Of a DNA stretch of 64,000 nt, positions 9,536 to 21,385 are shown in pieces. This DNA is from Pisolithus tinctorius (taxonomy: Eukaryota > Basidiomycota > Agaricomycetes > Boletales > Pisolithaceae), in assembly GCA_024663395.1 (NCBI GenBank), contig JANFAH010000001.1, forward strand, positions 2,604,001 through 2,668,000, in the 5' to 3' direction. The position numbers were made by a program, and so were the translations under genes. Under the pieces are notes generated by a model. That model was not told the DNA's origin. It was given only the letters and a program-made list of their open reading frames with translations, and made no database searches. How positions within the stretch are numbered: the stretch's first letter is position 1; every line of letters begins with the position of its first letter.

Positions 9536-11009
9536 ATGCACCCCATCTCCTCTGTGTTACACTCGACCGAAGTCAAGACGTAGGGAGAGCTCAAACGCAG
9601 ACTAAGGTTTCTACCGAGCAACGACTGCGGTAACCTCTGTAAACAACAGAGGATTTAAGGCAACGCCTGGTAAGAGTGGTCCTAGTAAGGGACACTGAGG
9701 GCGAAGTTCTGAGAACGCTGCGTATGATTGAGCAGCTCAAGTCTGGGTTTCCAAGACTTGAGCCGGTAGTCTAAATACTACACAGAGACGGACCATGAGG
9801 CGTCCGCATGTAACGAGGTAACTACGCCTTTGGTTGAACAATGGCGACACATGTCCTAAGCATGTAGCGAGCTAGTAACGCTAGTGGTGGAAATAGAGAG
9901 CCGTCGGATCAGAGAGAAGACGGCTCTAAAAGGAAACTAAGTCCAACGGATCACAAACGAGGCAAATGTACAGTAAGAAGGGAAAGTTTAGGGGCAAAAC
10001 GTAACACTCTGCCCAGAAGGCAAACATCATTTCTCTGGCCTGTAATGGTCATTCTACTCACACTATTGCCTCCAGGCTGGGTATCAGCCAGCCTACAGTC
10101 TCCAGGGTGCTCAAGAACCTTCTTCCTGATCAACAAGCACCTTCTTCTGGATGTCCTGCTAAGCTTTCATCCACCTCTCAGCATGCTATTATTACACAAA
10201 TCACCACAGGCAAGGCCACCAATGCTGTTGAGGTTACAAAGAATATCAATTCCATAATCTCCAATCCAGTCTCCTCACAAACAGTCAGAAGGGTCCTCAG
10301 AAAACATTCATTCAAGGCTGTAACAAAGAAGAAAAAACCACTCCTTTCTATAACTCACAGGAAGAAGCAATTAGCCTTTGCTCTGAAATACAAAGAATGG
10401 ACTGTGGAGGACTGCAGAAGGGTTATCTGGTCAGATGAGACCAAATTCAATAGGATTGGGTCAGATGGGAAGGTTTGGGTGTGGAAACAGGCAGGAGAGG
10501 GGCTTATTGAGAGAGAGATACAGGGAACAGTCAAGCATGGAGGAGGGAACATTATGGTATGGGGATGTATGGGCTGGGAAGGTGTTGGCCACCTTGCAGA
10601 GATTGAGGGGAGGATGGATGCCAACCAATATGTGGACATTTTGGAGAGCCAGTTGCTTCCTAGCTTGGAAGATTCTGGAATTCCTTTGAAGGATGTTATC
10701 TTTCAACAGGACAATGACCCAAAACATACCTCCAAAAAGGCCAAGAAGTGGTTGGAGGACAACAATATCAATGCTCTAGACTGGCCTCCACAGTCTCCAG
10801 ATATGAACCCCATTGAACACCTCTGGGATCACATCAAACAGGAGCTCAACAAGTATTCAACACAGCCAAAGGGAGTTTGGGAGGTTTGGGAGAGAGTGGC
10901 AGTGGTGTGGAATAATATAGACCCAGGGGTGTGTCAGAGTTTAATTGAAAGTATGCCTAGAAGGGTCCAAGCAGTGATAAAAGCCAAGGGAGGTCATACA
11001 AAGTATTAA
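9536..11009 (+). pseudogene. Tc1 transposase, DD34E, split by a solo LTR
   Basis: A cut-and-paste transposase. The start ATG is at 9536. After 19 coding bases a solo LTR with its target duplication intervenes, and coding resumes in frame at 10012 to the stop at 11009. Without the insertion the gene would have 338 codons, the usual Tc1 length. N-terminal helix-turn-helix: HTIASRLGISQPTVSRVLK (about 10050-10120). Catalytic triad: WSDETKFN (about 10425), QQDNDPKH (about 10705), and NPIEHLW (about 10805). Spacing from the second Asp to the Glu is 34, giving DD34E. No other stop or frameshift is seen, so this was an intact copy before the LTR landed. Confidence 0.95.
9555..10006 (+). mobile_element. 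Solo LTR with perfect 5-bp duplication
   Basis: A 452-bp, CpG-rich block from TGTTACACTCGACC to CAAAACGTAACA, flanked by CTCTG on both sides (9550-9554; 10007-10011). The TG...CA ends and duplication identify a solo LTR. It has no other copy in this window. Orientation is not established. Confidence 0.92.
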
Positions 11010-11250
11010 AATTATCAATTTCTATATCTCTGATACACACTTCCAAAATTGATTCAATGACATGGCAATTTAAATTGTATATACCTTTATGGATACTAAT
11101 CCAAATTACATAATTCTTTTTTTGATGGATAGTCCTGTGCAAATGGCTTATGTCATCAACTTACACTTTGGTCTTATTTGTCTTTGTTCTTGATAAATTC
11201 AACAAACAACCCAAAATGTGCAAACATTGGATCAATTTTGGAAGTCACTG

Positions 11251-11681
11251 TAAGATGGGCCCAGGAAGACAAGAAATGAAGAAAGTGGAACCTCTTGCAC
11301 TATGAAGTATCTGAATTTCCCACTATAAATTGTGTTTCATGTTGGATGATTTGCTTATTCAGTTGGAATCTCAGGTGCTGGTCTATGTAGCCACAAGCCA
11401 GGACTCTGCCATTGGAGCAGATGGGATACACACAAAACAAATGGCAATGCTATTCAGAACAATGCATAATATTTTTATCTGAGTCTCTGCTTCATATATG
11501 CATTCAGGTTTATGGACTTGTACCAGTATTGCCATCATGCCATGGGAATCATTCATAGGTGGGATAAAAAATGCAACATCCACATATCTCATTGTCCATC
11601 TTTAACCTCTGACTCTTCCTCTCTCCAATCACCATCACCACTCTCACTGTTGAATTACCCCATCATCTCATCATCAGAAAC
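11251..11681. other. Array remnant and spacer
   Basis: The first 15 bases after the Tc1 element (TAAGATGGGCCCAGG) continue the repeat array. The rest holds no gene that I recognise and leads into the upstream region of the next gene. A pyrimidine-rich run at 11600-11680 precedes its start codon. Confidence 0.5.
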
Positions 11682-13397
11682 ATGTTGTCATCATCATCAT
11701 CTCACAAGCTCTTCAAGAAATCGCCTGAGCTTGATGCTGCAGCCAACCGCATTCTTCAAATTTACTTCAAGGATATCGTGGAAAGCAGCAAGCTGGGAAA
11801 GGCAGACAAGATTGCAAAGTGGAGAGGCACCATCAAGGTGATAAATGATGAACTAGTGTGTCATAGCCTCATCACACTTTTTCACTAACTGATGTATTCA
11901 GGATGCTGTATGCAACCTCATCGCTAGGATGGATGAGATTCTGATGACCCTCATCAGCATTGACATGTTCTTAAAGTGGCATGAAGACCTTGGCTCAATC
12001 AACCACCTGTGGCCTGAGTGGAAGACCACCCTAGCCCCTTCCAAAACTGACATCGCCAACCACAAGTGGCTTGACATTGTCAAGCATCAATATGACTACC
12101 ACTGGTTGGGCCTCCCTATTCCCCATGTGGTGCCAACACCAACACCACCCACTCAAGAGACCGAAATGCCTACAAGTGACAAAGGCAAATGGAAAGTGAC
12201 CAAGGTGGAGGTGGAGCAAATGATAGTGGAGGGCTCGCACAGGATGGAGGTGGATGATGAGGGTGAAGATGAGGTGCCAGAGAAGGAGGACAATGAGGAA
12301 GAACCAGTATGAGGCAGGCAGAAGTGCCAAGCTGCTGCAAAAACAACAACCCATCAATCCTGCTCTATGAAGGCAACAGCAGAAACTGTCAATGAAGATG
12401 ACGTTTCCACTCAAGGCCAATCAAAATGCAAGCCTTGTCCACCATTGGATGGACTATATGGTTGTACTGCCTTAGCTTTCAGAAGGACACCTTCCCCTGA
12501 CCCCCATTCCTGCAAGTTGTGCCACAGACGCAAGGTCCAATGCTACAGGAACCCTGGGAAGTCCTGCTTCCTGTGCAATGGTCACAAGATTTGATGCAGC
12601 CATGCCAATGGCAGCATTACTGCTCCAACTTGATGGAATCCATCACAAGCCAGGGGGAAAAAGCAAGCTCAAAGTCTGTCCCTGACAATGGAGGCCCAAG
12701 AATCCCAAAGCCCAAAGGAACATCCCCAAAAGCAACATGTTTCGATGGCTTCCAAAGCCATTGATGCTGGGGTTGGGCCCTCCAACCAGGGAAAGATGAT
12801 CCCTGAGGGATCTTCACTCAGTACATTTCCAATTTCATGTATTTACCACTGACTCAAATTTTATTCAGAGATTCATATTCCTGCATTCAAATGCAGGGAT
12901 TCCTGCCCAATCCCAGCTGCTGTACAAGCAGATTCAATCATCAAGGTTGGCCCATCCATTGCACAGGAGGTAGAGGAATCTATGGTAGCAGGTACATTTA
13001 ATCACTCCACATCTATGCTAAGTATCATCGTTAACCCTTGTATTCAAAGCAGAAACCTGCCTGTTGACAACAGCAGCACCCACTGCAACTCCCAGCACAT
13101 GGTCACCCATCTGTGCCCCAATCACTGATGTTTCACAAACATCCAACACAATTGAACAGTGAATTGAAGATTTGGAACGTTGACTCCACAATGCTGAGGC
13201 CCACTGCCAATACTATGAGGATCAAATGTATGATTTCCAAATACAACAGGATGAGACCACACAGACACTGGACAGGATGGCATGTGAGCTGGAGGCTCTG
13301 CATATTTGGGTGTATGGATGAGCATTGGGTGATGACCTCATTGTTCTCTTTGGGCCTCTGGCAGATGAGACAAGGGCAGATAGGACAGCAGGGTGAA
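11682..13397 (+). pseudogene. Zn2Cys6-type cysteine-cluster protein A, broken
   Basis: Exon 1 11682-11837, intron 11838-11901 (GTGATA...TTCAG, 64 bp), exon 2 from 11902, in phase. Acidic segment at 12235-12310. The cluster at 12511-12597 has the spacing C-x2-C-x6-C-x7-C-x2-C-x6-C, which fits the fungal Zn2Cys6 DNA-binding consensus. Two further introns are likely at about 12818-12867 and 12993-13051. The C-terminal part (about 13150-13380) is a predicted coiled coil (IEDLERRLHNAEAHCQYYED). The in-frame stops seen (after EEEPV, in the cluster at 12592, and after TAPT) are TGA at Arg positions. Probably a DNA-binding regulator in life; target unknown. Same cluster as at 24865 and 34938. Likely cargo of the giant element. 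Confidence 0.7.
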
Positions 13398-13497
13398 TGA
13401 GGCTGTCTATAATTTTACTCCTCCATGGTATATACAATGTCTTTTTATATTTCGCATTTTAATTGACCACTGCAGCTGCATCATATACTCAACATTT

Positions 13498-13965
13498 ACT
13501 TAGAGTGAGAAAAAGACAATGGCTAGACAGCCAACAGAATTGTGAAGGATAATCTCATTCTACTAAAACAACTGCTGATGTATCCTGATAGGTGGAAGCT
13601 TAGTGAATGCATGGCTTTGCAATATAGCATAGTTAACATGAAACGTAAAAAATGAGATAGCAGGATGGTCTCATTCTGCTAAAACCAGAATTGATGGAGC
13701 CTGATAGACAGAACCCGAATGTGCAGGCTATGCTATTTACAGCATTCACTTGGGATTTACAAAACATGATAATGGCTAATAATAGGATAACAATGCAAAG
13801 AAAGATGTCAGCCTGTGAAAACAGCATTCCATGGATCCTGATAGACACATCTGAGTCTGCTAATACAGCTGCTGATGAATCCCAATAGATGGACACCTGG
13901 TGAATGAGCAGCTATGCTATTTACAGCATTCACTTGGGAGTTACAAAACAAGATAATGGCTAATA
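13498..13965 (+). repeat. Degenerate repeats between cargo genes, part 1
   Basis: Irregular direct repeats of about 100-200 bp marked by GGATCCTGATAGATGGAACC-like boxes and by ATGCTATTTACAGCATTCAC (13726 and 13915). No coding sequence recognised. The series continues beyond the foldback element that interrupts it. Confidence 0.6.
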
Positions 13966-15305
13966 CAGTGGCTCAAAAAAGTGTCCCAATGTTGGGTGAT
14001 TTTGGAAAGAGTTGAGATTTGTGAGAGAGCCAATAGGAATTAGTTCAAACCCCTGCAGGACCAAAAATAGTACTAACTGTTGCCTTGACAACAAGTGCTT
14101 GCTTATGTAATTTGGTTCACATGGAACCAAGATATAACCATTTTAAAATGACATGTCATTGGGACACTTTTTTGAGCATGATGTTGTCAGTCATTATTTA
14201 GTAAATAACTTGAAAATTTGACAACTTCTGAGGGATTTTGTGCATCAACCCCAATTGATTATGTAATGTACATAATCCTGAGCCATAAAAATGGCTTGGG
14301 TCCCACTCAACTAACCCTACTTCACCATGAAATACATTTTTGCCTCTGCTAGCACAAATATCCATCTTCATTTTGAATCTGGCCTTTCTGCTCATCAAAT
14401 CTCCTCTACAACTGGTCAGGGGAGCTCTACTGTGGCCAGGGTCATCAAAGAGTTCCAGCTAGATTAAGGGAAACCTCAAACTAGGACATGCTTACAATGA
14501 CTGGACTAGGGTCATCTGGTCAGTTGAACCCAAGATCAATAGTATGGGGCCAGATGGAAGGAAATATGTGTGGAAAATGGTAGGGAAGTGTTTTCAGGAT
14601 AATTCTCCTGCTTGATTACAGCCTTCAGGGATGCAGAATTGAGGACACTGCAAACAGTTTGGGAAGTGACAGGAGAGGAAAGGGCCACACATTATATGGG
14701 TAGCCTGGACAGCATTTTCAGCTCTTCCAGAGGTCATACTAGAGACCATTCTCCTCTACCAGGAGAGGAAGGCTGGTAAGCATGTCCTAGTTTGAGGTTT
14801 CCCTTAATCTAGCTGGAACTCTTTGATGACCCTGGCCACAGTAGAGCTCCCCTGACCAGTTGTAGAGGAGATTTGATGAGCAGAAAGGCCAGATTCAAAA
14901 TGAAGATGGATATTTGTGCTAGCAGAGGCAAAAATGTATTTCATGGTGAAGTAGGGTTAGTTGAGTGGGACCCAAGCCATTTTTATGGCTCAGGATTATG
15001 TACATTACATAATCAATTGGGGTTGATGCACAAAATCCCTCAGAAGTTGTCAAATTTTCAAGTTATTTACTAAATAATGACTGACAACATCATGCTCAAA
15101 AAAGTGTCCCAATGACATGTCATTTTAAAATGGTTATATCTTGGTTCCATGTGAACCAAATTACATAAGCAAGCACTTGTTGTCAAGGCAACAGTTAGTA
15201 CTATTTTTAGTCCTGCAGGGGTTTGAACTAATTCCTATTGGCTCTCTCACAAATCTCAACTCTTTCCAAAATCACCCAACATTGGGACACTTTTTTGAGC
15301 CACTG
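13966..15305. mobile_element. Tc1-like foldback element
   Basis: A 1340-bp palindrome with ends CAGTGGCTCAAAAAAGTGTC flanked by TA (13964-13965; 15306-15307). The two arms of about 620 bp are near-identical inverted copies centred near 14636. Each arm starts with a 200-bp segment bracketed by converging terminal motifs (inner copy CATTGGGACACTTTTTTGAG near 14157). The arms contain a fragment resembling Tc1 transposase (VIWSVEPKINSMGPDGRKYVW near 14508), so this is probably a deletion-inversion derivative of a Tc1 element. No intact gene. Confidence 0.9.
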
Positions 15306-16050
15306 TAATAGGATAACAATACAAAGGAAGATGTCAGCCTGTGAAAACAGCATTCCACAGATCCCAATAGATGGAACCCTTCCAAATGAGCAGCCTGCAC
15401 AATATGCAAGGTTGATATGGACTGTCTCAACCTGCTAACATGGCATTCAATGGATCCTGATAGATGGAACCCTTCAAAGTGAGCAGACTGTGTGAGATGC
15501 AAGGCTGAGAGCAATTGGTCATCAGATGCAAATGCAAAGCAATATTCTCATTGCACTAACGTAGGATCCAAGGTATGCCCACAGGTGGGACATGTGCAAA
15601 CAAGTGGAGTGTGAGATTCGCAAGGTTCAATTGAGGGAAAAAGTTGCATTCTGCTATTGCAGGAGCCAATGTATCTCAATAGGCAGAAGCTTGGCAAATG
15701 AGTGGATAAATATTTCTCAGCAGATGGAAATACAACCAAGGGCATTCAGCCAGTCACTAGTGCCCAATTCACCCTCTGCAGTGAGCAATAAATATTCTGT
15801 TTCCCAACAATGGTTTGTTGCCATTCATCTCAGCCTGCGGACGCATGAGCCTTTCCAGACAGACAATATATGTACTCATGTCATACCAGACATATCCACA
15901 ATGGAAATAAAACATGTGAAAGGTGAATGAATGGGCTAGCTTGCCACTGGACATCTCCTGTGAAGTACCCACTGACCCACCCATCAGCTACAGGGCAGAA
16001 TGCAAGGGCAGGGGATGGAAACTGCAGGTTCACATTGAGCTAACATTTAA
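15306..16050. repeat. Degenerate repeats part 2 and spacer
   Basis: Up to about 15740 the same GGATCC/GATAGATGGAACCC repeat boxes recur (15360, 15450). From 15740 to 16050 I see no gene. The stretch runs up to the stop codon of the KDZ transposase. Confidence 0.55.
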
Positions 16051-18170
16051 CTACAAATCTTTCTCCAGGACAAACTGAATATCAGTTGCATTCATGGCCT
16101 GCCATTTGTATTCAGCATGCTTGGCCAACCTTGAATACATCATCCTCTGCCTTGCTGCATAACACTGCACCCCAGGAGCTCCAATAGTGCTGCTTCCCAT
16201 CTGTATCTTATGCCATTCTTTTGCTCGAAATCTGAAGAAACTTATAGCCCATTGAAATTCTGATATTACGAGCTCTTCCTCTTCTTCCCAACAATCTTTG
16301 ATGGATTTTGCTCACAGCCAATGAATGCAATAAACTAATTGAAGAAAGTTCATCAACCTTAAAGCACTGTTGAACAGTAAGGTCAACATACATTCAGACA
16401 TCCAACTCTTTGATTCTGTGTCCCATGGGATGTCAATCGACCAAAACCATGGAAGATGGGTTCTGCAGTGCTCCTGTGCATTTTGGGAGAAGGCTGCTGT
16501 CTGCACAGCCAGGTCTTCATTATGAAGCTCTTGATAATGTCCTAAGATATCTGCACCTGCACCAAGTGCAACCATGGCATCTCTGCATCAATTATAAATC
16601 ATGGCCTGTTTTTTTACTGAGACATTGATAGCATGGATCATATCCCAGGCCCAAGTTTTTGTAGAATAGCTCTTAGTCGTGCACACCACCCCCTGAAAGA
16701 CAGCTGCCTTGTCTGCCAATGTAAGACAGAGGCCATGTAGCACATCATTAGCTTGACCTGTGCAAATCTTCAGCTCCATTTCTGCAAGATTTTGAATCCC
16801 TCAAGCTCAACATGCATCAATGCCAAGAGTGGATGGAAGTGGCAATTTGTCCTGCAGTCCTGCCAGGGTTCCATCTGAGGCAGGCAACTCATCCCCCACA
16901 TTGTCCAGCCAACCATCATCTGAAGCATAATCCTGCTCAGAATTTGCATCAAGAAATGCAGTCGGCTGTATGGATTCACTGGCAGAAGTGTTGGAGCCCA
17001 CTTCAAGGTGCAGCTTCAAGTAAATCATGGCATCCATGATAAAACCCAATTGTTCAGATGAAATGCAATCAGCATGGCATGCCATAGCCAATTTTTTCAA
17101 TTCCAATGCCCATTCCCTGACATCCTTTCTGTCCATGTGAAGTGAGGTTATGGCCTCTTCTAAGTGTAAACTGCACACTAGCCAACTAGCTGCTCCATGT
17201 AGGCTTCCGCTGGGTCTGGGTTCCTCCAATAACACTAGTTCAATGGCATGCACTGTTGGTGCTTCTTGTGATATGTAAGTATTTTGCATTTATCCAAAAA
17301 GGCAGACACCATACCTGCCCTTAATTGAACTTCAAAGATGTCCATGGCAGATGGGTCATCAACACAATCTTGCAGTGCACAAATCTCTTGCATTTGCCAG
17401 CTGTCTTGCTGCTCTGCAGTCAAGGCTTCATCTAGCTTTATATATGCCTGCCTCACCAATGGCACTGCTGCTCAAGCCACTTTGAGCTTCTGCAATAGGC
17501 TATCCACTTAGTCTTGGATGTCAGAGAGTGCACTGCAAGTGGATCCTCAGACTAACCAATCCAAATCATCTTCATGAAGTTGGAATCATTCATCTGGAAA
17601 TCCAGCAGTTCTTGGCAATGTGGTGAGGTCATCCCACATGCAGATGTGGATGCCACGTTAAGGACAGACCACAACATTTCAATGATTTCTCCATCTACCC
17701 ATCTGCCCCCCTTGATGAACAGCAGGGCATACCATGCATAACATTCCTTCTTGTGCCCATGCACATGCCATATGCTGATTCCAGGGATAATCTGAAGTGA
17801 CAACAGGATATCAATCAACTCACTTCAACCCACACACTTCCACAGATTCATCATGTAGGAGCAGTTAATGTCATAGAAGCAAACCACTTGTTTGATCCCT
17901 TCCATATTGTATCCCAACACATTTGCCAAAGAGTAGTCCATGTTCAACTGTCTGCAGCACCATCAGTGGGTGTCAAAATTGACGATTCAACCTCATACCT
18001 TTCTCCTTTTTGGAAGTCAACAACACAATGCAGATAAAAGCATCCATGCCATGCACATGCAGTTGCCCCAATTCCAGTCACATGAAGCTTTCCCTGGGCT
18101 GCATTTTGAACTACAGGACCACTCAGAATACACAGATGCAGATGGATTGGAGAGCATTCCTTTCACTGAC
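16051..18170 (-). pseudogene. KDZ-superfamily transposase, broken
   Basis: The minus-strand reading carries the KDZ signature in order: TACAWHGCF and VVDFQKGER (about 18000-18070), a 51-bp intron (17948-17998), MDYSLANVLGY and CFYDINCSY (17860-17945), GISIWHVHGHKKECYAWY (about 17760), the catalytic-region motif VDGEIIEMLW (about 17690), and HCQELLDFQMNDSNF. The long C-terminal region follows: LPLPSTLG (about 16840), GQANDVLHGLCLTLADKAAVFQ (cut into QANDVLHGLCLTLADK, about 16710), LPWFWSIDI (about 16440), and a final stretch ending FVLEKDL at 16054. Several stops and frameshifts are present, so it is inactive. KDZ elements are known as large DNA transposons of fungi that carry cargo genes. The N-terminus beyond 18170 is not clear. 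Confidence 0.85.
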
Positions 18171-18364
18171 CTCCCAACTGAGGAGGGGTCAATGAGCAGA
18201 AATAAAGGCAGAAAGCTGAAATCCACCCTGAAGTGCACACACAAGGCAAGTTCGGTCATGTTGAATCAGTTGTCATGGCTAACAAGTTTGCACTGTGTGT
18301 TAAGTAGGCTCTGTCAGAATCGAGTGAGCCAGACATGAATTGACATTGACCTAGGGCCAAATAC

Positions 18365-18556
18365 TTGTCCAAGTCCAACAATAATGGATCTGTGACCTCC
18401 AATGCAGCATCCACAAATGTGAAACAGGGCGTCCCTGGGAGCACCTGGAACCCACCTCATGTCAGAAAGGCCCCTGCAAGGCCAGATGCAGATACTCCAT
18501 CTCCTGATGTAAAGAGATTGCACAAGCAAACAGGCAGCAATCAGAAGCAGAAGTAG
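18365..18556 (+). pseudogene. Hypothetical basic reading frame
   Basis: A 63-codon open stretch (SKSNNNGSVTSNAASTNVKQ... to KRLHKQTGSNQKQK), rich in Ser, Asn, Pro and basic residues. It resembles a low-complexity tail of a longer decayed gene. No family recognised. It may connect to the repeat protein downstream, but the intervening 400 bp are full of stops. Confidence 0.3.
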
Positions 18557-19139
18557 TTGTTGAATCCCTCAAACATTCAGAGCAGAAACCTTTTTTGGAA
18601 CTTGTGTATGGTCTATAGAGGGCTTAGCCTAGTTTTACACATTAGAATACAAGTGTATGGAATGTACAGTAGCTCATGACACCATGGTGGTTGTGAGAGG
18701 CATCTTTGATATCAGAGAGAGGGATAGTTAAGCAGGATGGTTGAGCAGGACAATTGAGTGGAAAGCTGAGTGGGACAGGTCTACATATTCGCCATGTGGA
18801 AGTGACTGGTAGCTATCTATGTAGGGAGATATTGCTGCTCATCTCCCATGTATTGCTGTTACCCAAAATTTGGCTCTGTCTGCCATTGTCCAACCTTGCT
18901 TCCCACAGTGTGAATGATATTCTCGCCATTGTTCCTACAAGTTTAAACCTTGATTGATCATTGAGCTATCAGTGAACCCATCATCATCAAATATGTCCAC
19001 CAAACAGTCCCACCAAGTTCGTTTCTGTTGTCAAGATGAGGTTGTCTTCATTGTTGGATCCAGTGACCTAAGCCATCCACAGCTAATGTAAGACCAATTG
19101 AGCCAAGGCAGTCTAGCTCCCATGTGAAGCAGTCCAAAT

Positions 19140-19955
19140 CTGGAGGAGAGGCTAGTATGACTGCATGAGTTGCAAGAGCCAACCCTGCCACCAATTGTCT
19201 CAAGTGGAAGGGTGGATATGGTGGGGTCAAACATCGATATCATGGCCAGTGAGTGAACATGATTTCTCTCCAAGCTCAACAACAAAGTTCATTCACTATA
19301 GATTCATCCAAAAGTTTGCTGGCTCAGTTCCTGCAGGAAAGGGAGCCAACCACTCTGGCAGAGGGTGGAATCGTGGCCAGTGAGTTGGCACAATTGCCCT
19401 TCAAGCTAATGAACAAACTAATTTTCTAGTAATGGATCCACATGAAAACTTGATGAATCAGTTCCTGAATGAATGGGAACCAACTGCTCCCCCAGTGGAT
19501 GGTATGAACATGGATCTACTTGAGCAATTGCTGAATGTGCAGGAACCATTGGCACTGCCAGTCACAGACAAGAAATTAAACAGGATGGATGGGTCTTCAA
19601 CACCTGCACAAGATGTTACTATGCAGGTCAATTTTCTGGCAGACTTGCAGAATGTGCGGGAACCATCTCCTCTGCCCATCACCTGCAAATCATCAAATCT
19701 GAGGGACTGATCTCCTTGACCCAATTCTCTGACTAACCTGCTTGCTCAATTGCAGGATATGAGGGAACCAACACCTCCCCCACACATTTCAAATGTACCC
19801 ATTGAATCTTTTGACTTGGCAGTGGATGAGGACAATGGCACAAACTGTTTGACTTTTGGCATGCCCGAACAATCAGAGATGAGGGATCTTTTTGAAGAAA
19901 TATGCAACAGTGAGCATTTATTTGGTTCTATTCATGTGATCGGTGATATCCACTG
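19140..19955 (+). pseudogene. Hypothetical protein with L-Q-REP-PPP repeats
   Basis: Six copies of an about 18-residue repeat of the form NLL-QLQN-REPTPPPVT start near 19148, 19313, 19447, 19513, 19630 and 19735. The last four share one frame, broken only by TGA codons at Arg-type positions (19708, 19717). The C-terminal part (FDLAVDEDNGTNCLTFGMPE) runs to the stop at 19954. Upstream copies are in other frames, so an intron or frameshift intervenes. I do not recognise the family. Repeats with Leu spacing and Pro tails suggest an interaction surface. Position next to the KDZ relic suggests cargo. Confidence 0.5.
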
Positions 19956-20069
19956 ATTATGTAGGTGAACTTCCATCTGAACAGCAATCTCTTCAAATGG
20001 AACAATGGGGATTGGCACCTGTTCCATGTTGTGATCAGGGTATGGGCATGAGCTTAATCTGATACACCA

Positions 20070-20564
20070 TTGACATTGATAAGTTTAGTCCTGTGTGCCT
20101 TACATGCCGCAGTATCTCACTACCACAGAAACACCACTCCCAACAACATGCCATTCAATCCCACCCTCAATAGGCACCTTGTGTGTGCTGTGAATGCCAT
20201 TGTGAGAGAATTGGGCACAGCTGCAAGGGACCAGTATGGTGCAGCATCTCAGGGCCTTCGACTTGTCAATATGCTCGATTTGATGGAAGTCATTTGTTAT
20301 CTGCATTCCACCTTTGAAAATTGTCTGGAGCCATTCATCACCAGCCAATCACACCCATCTCACCAGTCTGTGGTAGAGATGGGTATCATCTACTTGGCAT
20401 GCCAGATCAAGGTGGCCTCTGTACATTTGAAGCAGACTGCCAATATTGTGGGATGGCCCATGCATTGGTTTGCAAACCTAGCAATGGACTTGGTAGGTTT
20501 TACATCAATTTTTCACAATGTGGAACTGATACATAATTCCTTCAGAATCAGCTTAATAGCTTGA
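20070..20564 (+). pseudogene. Hypothetical helical protein
   Basis: An open reading of about 165 codons without stops, well above chance in this stop-rich region. It contains helical segments (MPFNPTLNRHLVCAVNAIV; HSTFENCLEPFIT). The start is uncertain: the in-frame ATG at 20151 is as plausible as 20070. No family recognised. It may continue into the next frame through an intron near 20490-20570. Confidence 0.4.
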
Positions 20565-20929
20565 TTCTGGTGATGGTGTCGCATGCCAGTTATACTCCTC
20601 CCCTCCCAGTGTGCTACCATGTGTACCTCAGACACCAAGATGATGAGGTTGGCGTCTGTGAGCAAATGCAGCTAATTCCCCTTAGCACATTTTGCATAAT
20701 TGACAATATCAGTGCCATTGTCCCACATTGGACCCCACACACAGCTGATTCCAATTCCAGCTTTGCATTCCCTTGGTGGCTATATCATTCTGAGGAATAT
20801 GCAGCAGATTCCCAAAGATTGCAAGGCAAAGGATTGTTTTCTGCAGCCTGGGATTTTTTTAAGGTATGCTGCTTATTCCCATTGCTGCAAATAGTTGATG
20901 ATGGCCCAGGGCTTGTGGCCATTGCCTGA
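20561..20929 (+). pseudogene. Hypothetical protein, C-terminal-like segment
   Basis: About 122 codons open, containing WWLYHSEEYAADSQRLQGK and WDFFKVCCLFPLLQIVDDGP. Composition looks like real protein with buried aromatic helices. Not recognised. Probably another exon of the gene at 20070, as the two frames abut. Confidence 0.4.
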
Positions 20930-21385
20930 GGCACCAATCACAGACTGTCTTGATGGCCATATTGAGGAGCAGGTAAACTACTGCATTGAAAATATTTGGA
21001 AATATGCCAATGTTGTCAATGGTTGGGGTCAACAAATCAACCATTTCTACACTAGGGGGTGGGCATTGCATGGGTTGTTGGGCATGCTGCTTCAATAGTT
21101 TACATGTTTTTGACTGTGGAGTTGGTTGTATATACATTGCTGTAAATGTTGATCATTTATGAGATGCTGCCCATTCACATGATGTCTGAACCCCCACCCA
21201 TCCATGTGATGTCTCACAATCTGCCCATCTGCATGATGTCCTGAGTAGTTTTACTTTTGTTGCAGTTTATGATGCAAACCCTTTAGCTCTGAGTACCCAC
21301 CCAATCTATGATGTCTAAGCACCTGCCCATTTGCAAAATCTTGGCAACACTGCCTGTCCAAAGTTCAAGAGCCAGCATATCCTAA
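20930..21385. other. Spacer with short CCCATC-CATGATGTC repeats
   Basis: No gene seen. Between 21160 and 21330 there are four loosely spaced copies of a box close to GCCCATC-G-CATGATGTCT (21167, 21199, 21224, 21300). They could be the remains of another subterminal repeat set of the DNA transposon. Cut at 21386 by an LTR. Confidence 0.4.

Larger units (their letters stand above)
9173..11250 (+). mobile_element. Tc1/mariner transposon with long terminal repeats
   Basis: Both ends begin CAGTGACTTCCAAAATTGAT and are flanked by TA (9171-9172; 11251-11252). Terminal inverted repeats are about 210 bp (9173-9385 and 11040-11250). Each is bracketed by an inverted second copy of the terminal motif (for example CATTGAATCAATTTTGGAA near 9365). 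It carries one transposase gene, itself interrupted by a solo LTR. Inserted in the repeat array. Confidence 0.95.
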
